Position numbers and translations under genes: made by a program. Positions 13,892-19,174 of a DNA stretch of 19,174 bases are shown one piece after another. The stretch covers positions 1 through 19,174 of the forward strand of contig NZ_JAUTXR010000151.1 of the NCBI RefSeq assembly GCF_030658505.1. The letters run 5' to 3'. The DNA comes from Stenotrophomonas raiganjensis (SeqCode) (GTDB lineage: Bacteria; Pseudomonadota; Gammaproteobacteria; Xanthomonadales; Xanthomonadaceae). Each line of letters begins with the position of its first letter. Position 1 is the stretch's first letter. The notes under the pieces are model-generated. The model was not told the origin of the DNA and did no database searches. It was given only the letters and a program-made list of their open reading frames with translations.

Positions 13892-16615
13892 ATGAACACC
13901 CGCAAGACCCTGCTTTCGGCCGCCATCGTCAGCTGCATCGCCTTCAGTGCGCATGCACAGCAGGCCGCCCAGACCGCCACCGACCTGGACACCGTGCAGG
14001 TCACCGGCATCCGTGGTTCGATGGAGAAATCGCTGGACACCAAGCGCGAAGCGAATGCACGCGTTGAAGTGGTCACCGCCGAGGACGTCGGCAAGCTGCC
14101 CGCGCACAACGTCGCCGACACCCTGCAGCGCCTGCCGGGCGTGAACATCAGCTCGTCCAGCGCCGACGAAGGCGGCTTCGACGAAGCCGACCGTGTCAGC
14201 CTGCGCGGCACCAGCCCGAGCCTGACCCAGACCCTGATCAACGGCCACACCGTCGGTTCGGCCGACTGGTTCGTGCTCAGCCAGGGCAACAACGTCGGCC
14301 GCAGCGTCAGCTACGCCCTGCTGCCGTCGGAACTGGTGCGCTCGGTGGAAGTGAACAAGTCCTCGCAGGCCAAGCTGCAGGACGGCGGCACCACCGGTAC
14401 CGTCAACATCCTCACCCGCAAGCCGCTGGAGTTCTCCAAGCAGATCTCGGCCGAGGCCTCGATCGGTGCAGTGCGTTCGGACCAGGCGAAGTCGAACGAC
14501 CCGCAGCTGTCGGCGCTGTTCAACTACAAGAACGACGACAACACCTTCGGCGTGATGGTGCAGGCCTTCAGCCAGAAGCGCGAGCTGCGCCGCGAAGCAC
14601 AGGAAATCCCGGGGGGCTTCTTCAAGATCGATCCGACCGGCACGGTTGCCCAGTCCAACCCGGACCTGGCCGGCGTGTACGCGCCGGGCCTGCTGGGTTC
14701 GACCCTGTTCGAACAGACCCGCGAGCGCAAGGGTGGCCTGATCTCGCTGCAGTTCAAGCCGATGGACAACCTGACCCTGGGCCTGGAAGGCTTCAGCTCG
14801 GAGCTGAAGGCGAACAACTACAACCGCAACTTCATGCTGTGGGGCGGCCGCATCCTCAATGACCGCACCATTGATGTGACCGATCCGGTGACCGGCGCAG
14901 TCACCAAGCAGCTGATTCCGGGCCAGGCACCGAACCCGGGCTATGTGGTCAAGGATGGCGTGCTGACCAACGCCACCTTCGCTGGCCAGGCCGACCGCGA
15001 TTACGCGGTGTACGACATGATCTACCGCGAGTCGAAGGCCAAGACCAACTACATCACCTTCGATGCGGACTGGCAGATCAACGACAACCTGGGCATGAAG
15101 TTCCAGGCTGGCAGCACCAAGGGCACCGGCGATACGCCGCGCCAGTACATCGCCGAGGTCAACCTCGCCCGCGGCGGTGGCGCGACCTGGGCCACCCACG
15201 GCAATGGTTCGCCGATCGACTGGAATGTCGGTGGCAACATCGGCCCGGGCGGCGTGACCGACTTCGGCACCTGGGGCAACCAGCAGGTGACCGCGATCGA
15301 CAAGGAAAAGTGGGCCAACGTTGACTTCAGCCAGTACTTCAGCGATGCCGGCGCACTGAACTCGATCGACTTCGGTGCCCGTTTCGCCGACCACAAGCGC
15401 GAATCCAAGTCGCCGGAAGGCGCAACCCCGGGCGCGATCTGGGATGCACTGAAGAACGGCGCGACCGCAGGCTTCCCGGGCGGCTTTGCCAGCAGCATCG
15501 GTGGCAGCTTCCCGCGCGACCTGTGGTACTTCACGCCGGGCGCGCTGAAGGATGCGGTGACCAACAACTCCACCTGGCTGTCCGGCAATGACGGCCCGAC
15601 CGGCCGCCACAATTACGGTGCCGAGTGGAAGGTCGCCGAGAAGAACTTCGCCGCCTATGTGCAGGGCAACTTCAGCGGCGACCGCTGGAGCGGCAACGTC
15701 GGCCTGCGCTATGTCAACATCAAGCAGGACATCGACACCTACCAGGCCGTCACCGACGTGGCCAACGCCGACGTCCGCAGCCTGTTCGGCATGTGGAAGT
15801 CGCTGTCCTTCGACAACAAGCACGACCGCATCCTGCCCAGCGCGAACCTGAAGTTCGATCTGGCCGATGACCTGGTGTTCCGCTTCGCCGCGTCGCAGAC
15901 CCAGACCCTGCCGGACTTCTCGGCGCTGGGCGCTTCGACCTGGGGCTCGGACCTGAACAAGACCGGTGGCGGCGGCAATCCGAAGCTGAAGCCGGTGCTG
16001 TCGACCAACTTCGACGCCAATGTCGAGTGGTACTTCATGCCGCGCGGCCTGCTGTCGGTGGGTGCGTACTCGATGAACCTGAAGGACTACGTGGCCTTCG
16101 GCACCCAGACCCAGATGCTGTTCAGCGAACTGACCCACCAGTTGGAGGCCTACCAGGTCTCGGTGCCGGTCAACGCCGACGGCAAGGTCACCGGCATGGA
16201 AGTGGCGTACGAGCAGCCGATCGGTGAGTACTTCGGCGTCAACGCCAACTACACCTACGCCGATGGCAGCACCTCGCACACCTGGGCCGACGGCAGCCAC
16301 AACCTGCTGGGCACCTCGAAGAACACCTACAACGTGGGTGCCTACTTCGAGAACGATACCTTCGGCGCACGCGTCAGCTACACCCGCCGCTCGTCGTTCC
16401 TGATCGGCCTGTCCGGTGCCAACCCGTACTACCAGGATGCGTTCGGCACCCTGTCGGTATCGTTGAGCTACAAGGCCACCGACTGGATGAGCGTCAGCTT
16501 CGATGCGCTCAACCTCAACAACCCGACCTACAAGTATTACCAGAGCGCGGCCACCCCGACCTCGTTCTACAGCAACGGTCGCCAGTACTACCTCAACTTC
16601 CGCTTCAAGTACTGA
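13892..16615 (+). CDS. TonB-dependent outer-membrane receptor, likely for GlcNAc or chitooligosaccharides
   Basis: The 907-residue protein has a signal peptide ending at AHA (residues 20-22), then a TonB-box region DLDTVQVTGIRGSM (31-44). The plug (about 50-175) shows VTAEDVGKLPAHNVADTLQR and VSLRGTSPSLTQTLINGH. A 22-strand barrel follows and ends in FRFKY with the terminal aromatic residue needed for outer-membrane insertion. The plug sequence is of the Xanthomonas/Caulobacter receptor type (TIGR01782-like). There is no extra N-terminal signalling domain, so it is a transporter, not a transducer. The start at 13892 has AGGAG 7 bases upstream; the frame is open much further back through nagK in another frame, which is a shadow. 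Context argues for uptake of GlcNAc or its oligomers, similar to the NixE/NixF receptors of Xanthomonas. Substrate is inferred. Confidence 0.93.
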   Translation: MNTRKTLLSAAIVSCIAFSAHAQQAAQTATDLDTVQVTGIRGSMEKSLDTKREANARVEVVTAEDVGKLPAHNVADTLQRLPGVNISSSSADEGGFDEADRVSLRGTSPSLTQTLINGHTVGSADWFVLSQGNNVGRSVSYALLPSELVRSVEVNKSSQAKLQDGGTTGTVNILTRKPLEFSKQISAEASIGAVRSDQAKSNDPQLSALFNYKNDDNTFGVMVQAFSQKRELRREAQEIPGGFFKIDPTGTVAQSNPDLAGVYAPGLLGSTLFEQTRERKGGLISLQFKPMDNLTLGLEGFSSELKANNYNRNFMLWGGRILNDRTIDVTDPVTGAVTKQLIPGQAPNPGYVVKDGVLTNATFAGQADRDYAVYDMIYRESKAKTNYITFDADWQINDNLGMKFQAGSTKGTGDTPRQYIAEVNLARGGGATWATHGNGSPIDWNVGGNIGPGGVTDFGTWGNQQVTAIDKEKWANVDFSQYFSDAGALNSIDFGARFADHKRESKSPEGATPGAIWDALKNGATAGFPGGFASSIGGSFPRDLWYFTPGALKDAVTNNSTWLSGNDGPTGRHNYGAEWKVAEKNFAAYVQGNFSGDRWSGNVGLRYVNIKQDIDTYQAVTDVANADVRSLFGMWKSLSFDNKHDRILPSANLKFDLADDLVFRFAASQTQTLPDFSALGASTWGSDLNKTGGGGNPKLKPVLSTNFDANVEWYFMPRGLLSVGAYSMNLKDYVAFGTQTQMLFSELTHQLEAYQVSVPVNADGKVTGMEVAYEQPIGEYFGVNANYTYADGSTSHTWADGSHNLLGTSKNTYNVGAYFENDTFGARVSYTRRSSFLIGLSGANPYYQDAFGTLSVSLSYKATDWMSVSFDALNLNNPTYKYYQSAATPTSFYSNGRQYYLNFRFKY

Positions 16616-16649
16616 TCCAGCGGCGGCAACATCGCCGAGTCGTGCACGC

Positions 16650-16685
16650 ACGCCGGGCCTGGGTCATTCCGGGCCCGGCGTTTTT
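16650..16685 (+). terminator. Rho-independent terminator after the receptor gene
   Basis: ACGCCGGGCC (16650-16659) pairs perfectly with GGCCCGGCGT (16672-16681) around a 12-base loop, followed by TTTTT (16681-16685). It stands 34 bases after the receptor stop and only about 41 bases before the hexosaminidase ATG. Confidence 0.85.
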
Positions 16686-16726
16686 CATGTATAGCGTTCA
16701 TCGCACCGTTCCAAGGAGTCGTACCG

Positions 16727-19084
16727 ATGGTCAAGCCTTCCCGCGCCCGGATGCGCAGCGCAGTGCTGCTGGGCAGCCTGCTCGCCCTGTTGCCGGCACT
16801 GCCGGCACTCGCCGCCGACCCCACGCCCGCTGCTGAAGCGCCCGGCCCGCTGCTGCGCGCCGGCAGCCTGATGCTGATCCCGGCCCCGGCCCACGTGCAG
16901 CCCGGCCAGGGCAGTGGCATCACCGTTCGTACCGATACCGTGCTGCAGGCCGAAGGCGAGGCCGCACAGCGCGTCGCCAGCCAGTTCGCCGACCTGCTGG
17001 CGCGCAGTGGCGGCCCGCGCCTGGCGCTGGCCAAGGGCAAGACGGCGGCCAGGACCGGTGGCATCCGCTTCCAGATCGTGCCCACCTTCCGCGACAGCGG
17101 TGAGAGCTACACGCTGGAAAGCACCGCACAGGGCGTAGTGGTACAGGCCGGCAACGAAACCGGCCTGTTCTATGGCGCAACCACCCTCGCCCAGCTCGCC
17201 ACCGGCGGGAGCAACGGCGTGCTGCCGGCAGTGCAGATCCAGGACGCGCCACGCTTCAGCTGGCGCGGTTTCATGCTCGACTCGGCACGGCATTTCCAGA
17301 GCCTGGACGAGATCAAGCGCGTGCTCGATGCGATGGCCGCGCACAAGCTCAACACCTTCCATTGGCACCTGACCGATGACCAAGGCTGGCGCATGGAGAT
17401 CAAGCGCTACCCGAAGCTGACCGAAGCCGGCAGCTGCCGGCTGCCGGCTGGTGATGGCGGCATCGACCCGGTCACTGGCCAGGAGCATCCGTACTGCGGC
17501 TTCTACACGCAGGAGCAGATCCGCGAAGTGATCGCCTATGCCGCGAAGCTGCATATCCAGGTGATTCCGGAGATCGACGTGCCCGGCCATGCCACCGCGG
17601 CGATCGCCGCGTACCCGGAACTGGGTTCGATCAATACCCCGCTGAAGCCGATCAGCGAATGGGGCGTGTTCCCGAACCTGTTCAACGTGGAAGACAGCAC
17701 CGTCACCTTCCTGGAGAACGTGCTCGAAGAAGTGATCGCACTGTTCCCTGCGAAGTACGTGCACGTGGGCGGCGACGAGGCGGTCAAGGACCAGTGGGAA
17801 GCCTCGAAACAGGTGCAGCAGCGCATGCGTGCACTGGGCATCAAGGATGAAATGGCCATGCAGAGCCACATCATCAAGCGCCTGGAGACGTTCCTGGAGG
17901 AACACGATCGGCGCCTGATCGGCTGGGATGAGATCCTCGAAGGTGGGTTGCCGCCACAGGCCACGGTGATGTCGTGGCAGGGCACCGAAGGTGGCCTGGC
18001 CGCTGCCAGTGCCGGCCATGACGTGGTCATGTCGCCGGTGGGCTACCTGTACCTGGACTACCTGCAGACCGCCTCGCCGAACGAGCCGCCCGGCCGCCCA
18101 ACCCAGGTCAACCTCGGCAAGCTGTACAACTTCGAGCCCGTGCCGGCCGAACTGGCCCCCGACAAGCGTGGGCACATCCTCGGCCTGCAGGCCAACATGT
18201 TCACCGAGCACACGCGCAGCTACGCACGCCTGCAGCACAACCTGTTCCCACGCCTGGCCGCCGTGGCCGAGACCGGCTGGAGCACGCCGGAACATCGTGA
18301 CTTCCGCGACTTCCTCGCACGCCTGCCAGCACAGCTGCAGCGCTACCGCGCCTGGGGCCTGGCCTACGCACAGACCCCGTTCGAAGTGGGCGTGGACTAC
18401 ACCGACAACCGCGCGGACAACACGGTGACCGTGTCGCTGGCCAACCCGCTGGGCTATGAGGTGCGCTACAGCACCAACGGCCAGCCGGTGACCGCTCAGT
18501 CGCCGCTGTACCAGCAGCCGCTGACCGGAGCGCTGCCGACCACCGTCCAGGCCGCTGCGTTCTACCAGGGCCAGATGCTGGCCGCGAAGCCGACCGTCGC
18601 CGCGTTCACCACGCAGTCGCTGCTCAGCCGCCGCAGCGATGCGCTGCTCAGCTGCGTGGGCAAGAAGGGGCTGGTGCTGCGCCTGGAAGACGACGGCCCG
18701 CGCGAGGGAACGCGTGCGGTGTTCAACGTCGACATCTTCCAGCCGTGCTGGCGCTGGCCGCAGGCACAGCTGGACGGCATCGGCAGCGTGGAGGTCCGCG
18801 CGGGCCGCATTCCGTACTACTTCCAGCTGGCCCACGACGAACCCAAGCGTCGCTTCGAGAAGGCCAAGCGCGCGCAGGGTGAAATGCAGGTGCGCCGTGG
18901 CGACTGCAGCGGCAAGGTGCTGGCTGAAGTACCGCTGCCGGCCAAGCCCGATGCCGATGGCTTCGTGACCCTGCGCGCTGCACTGCCGAAGGGGACGCAG
19001 GGCACCGACGATCTGTGCATCAACTTCACCGGCGACACGCGTCCGGCGATGTGGGTGCTGGATGAGGTGACACTGCAGAAGTAA
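16727..19084 (+). CDS. Exported GH20 beta-N-acetylhexosaminidase
   Basis: The 785-residue enzyme hydrolyses terminal beta-linked GlcNAc from chitooligosaccharides or glycans. Its N-terminus has a Sec signal peptide ending near ALPALAA (24-30); no lipobox cysteine follows, so it is periplasmic or secreted. The GH20b domain spans about 47-175. The catalytic barrel begins at FSWRGFMLDSARHF (177-190) and includes LNTFHWHLTDDQGWRMEIKR, PEIDVPGHATAAIAAYPELG and VGGDEAVKDQW with the catalytic Asp350-Glu351 pair for substrate-assisted hydrolysis. YEVRYSTNGQPV (577-588) looks like an FN3-like chitobiase C-terminal module. The last part (about 630-785) resembles a beta-sandwich and holds four cysteines (643, 674, 727, 764). 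AAGGAG lies 8 bases before the ATG. It ends the plus-strand arm and would feed GlcNAc to NagP. Confidence 0.94.
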   Translation: MVKPSRARMRSAVLLGSLLALLPALPALAADPTPAAEAPGPLLRAGSLMLIPAPAHVQPGQGSGITVRTDTVLQAEGEAAQRVASQFADLLARSGGPRLALAKGKTAARTGGIRFQIVPTFRDSGESYTLESTAQGVVVQAGNETGLFYGATTLAQLATGGSNGVLPAVQIQDAPRFSWRGFMLDSARHFQSLDEIKRVLDAMAAHKLNTFHWHLTDDQGWRMEIKRYPKLTEAGSCRLPAGDGGIDPVTGQEHPYCGFYTQEQIREVIAYAAKLHIQVIPEIDVPGHATAAIAAYPELGSINTPLKPISEWGVFPNLFNVEDSTVTFLENVLEEVIALFPAKYVHVGGDEAVKDQWEASKQVQQRMRALGIKDEMAMQSHIIKRLETFLEEHDRRLIGWDEILEGGLPPQATVMSWQGTEGGLAAASAGHDVVMSPVGYLYLDYLQTASPNEPPGRPTQVNLGKLYNFEPVPAELAPDKRGHILGLQANMFTEHTRSYARLQHNLFPRLAAVAETGWSTPEHRDFRDFLARLPAQLQRYRAWGLAYAQTPFEVGVDYTDNRADNTVTVSLANPLGYEVRYSTNGQPVTAQSPLYQQPLTGALPTTVQAAAFYQGQMLAAKPTVAAFTTQSLLSRRSDALLSCVGKKGLVLRLEDDGPREGTRAVFNVDIFQPCWRWPQAQLDGIGSVEVRAGRIPYYFQLAHDEPKRRFEKAKRAQGEMQVRRGDCSGKVLAEVPLPAKPDADGFVTLRAALPKGTQGTDDLCINFTGDTRPAMWVLDEVTLQK

Positions 19085-19100
19085 CGGCAGGCATGTCCTG

Positions 19101-19124
19101 GTGGGTGCCGATCGTGGTCGGCAC
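19101..19124 (+). repeat. Degenerate SMAG hairpin
   Basis: GTGG takes the place of GTAG, followed by GTGCCGATC, a 2-base loop and GGTCGGCAC, a 9-bp stem with one G-T pair. It begins 17 bases after the hexosaminidase stop. The stem is the same subtype as the element at 3351-3373. Confidence 0.65.
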
Positions 19125-19136
19125 CTCGGGCAGTTC

Positions 19137-19159
19137 ATCCACGCATGGCGTGGATCTAC
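19137..19159 (-). repeat. SMAG hairpin (ATCCACGC subtype)
   Basis: On the minus strand GTAG (19159-19156) is followed by ATCCACGC, a CAT loop and GCGTGGAT; the 8-bp stem is perfect. It is back to back with the next element. Confidence 0.85.
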
Positions 19160-19160
19160 T

Positions 19161-19174
19161 GTAGAGCCGAGCCC
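19161..19174 (+). repeat. SMAG hairpin, cut by the right edge
   Basis: GTAG (19161-19164) followed by AGCCGAGC matches the head and left stem of the element at 3205-3228; the right stem lies outside the window. Confidence 0.65.

Noticed and set aside
13763..16651. Open frame of 962 codons on the minus strand opposite the TonB-dependent receptor
   Set aside because: The product is low-complexity Val/Gly/Arg/His and mirrors the receptor codons; the receptor has full family landmarks.
16685..19138. Minus-strand open frame of 817 codons opposite the hexosaminidase
   Set aside because: It is antisense to a GH20 gene with a visible catalytic Asp-Glu pair and runs through the SMAG repeats.

Overview
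The window is GC-rich DNA that looks like the chromosome of a Stenotrophomonas species, probably the S. maltophilia complex. Two things point there: several intergenic GTAG-headed hairpins of the SMAG type, and a Xanthomonadaceae-style N-acetylglucosamine (GlcNAc) utilisation locus. No rRNA, tRNA, CRISPR array or insertion sequence was seen.

Left part (1-3388). A minus-strand gene cut by the left edge encodes the N-terminus of a VgrG-type type VI secretion spike protein. Next comes a tight minus-strand trio read from right to left: a secreted S41-family peptidase (1362-2399), a small zinc-ribbon protein with one membrane helix (1023-1358) and an SseB-family protein (539-973). A plus-strand gene of unknown function (2774-3208) follows, and its stop codon lies inside the first of four clustered SMAG hairpins (3205-3373).

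Middle (3389-6703). A minus-strand type V autotransporter of 1008 residues has a signal peptide, a beta-helical passenger with Gly/Asp-rich repeats, a proline-rich linker and a C-terminal beta-barrel. Its upstream region holds a SMAG hairpin, a larger 39-bp imperfect palindrome and weak regulatory candidates.

Right part (6704-19084). This is a complete GlcNAc/chitooligosaccharide locus in two divergent arms. The minus-strand arm reads nagP (inner-membrane GlcNAc permease), nagR (LacI repressor), nagB-II (SIS-type glucosamine-6-phosphate deaminase), nagA (GlcNAc-6-phosphate deacetylase) and nagX (membrane acyltransferase-like protein). The last three overlap by one base at TGATG junctions. The plus-strand arm reads a glucokinase-family kinase (nagK), a TonB-dependent receptor and a secreted GH20 beta-N-acetylhexosaminidase. 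Inferred flow: the receptor imports GlcNAc oligomers across the outer membrane, the hexosaminidase releases GlcNAc, NagP imports it, the kinase phosphorylates it, and NagA then NagB-II give fructose-6-phosphate.

The 377-bp divergent region (12352-12728) carries a TTGACA-type promoter candidate on each strand. Each is overlapped by a closely related palindrome of the form TGACAACGTTGTCA, the likely NagR operators. A third, different palindrome, GTAAACGTTTAC, lies between them. The window ends in a second SMAG cluster. Nothing here looks like a wholly new system; the most useful leads are the operator architecture, the peptidase/zinc-ribbon/SseB trio, the passenger repeats of the autotransporter and the extra C-terminal module of the hexosaminidase.
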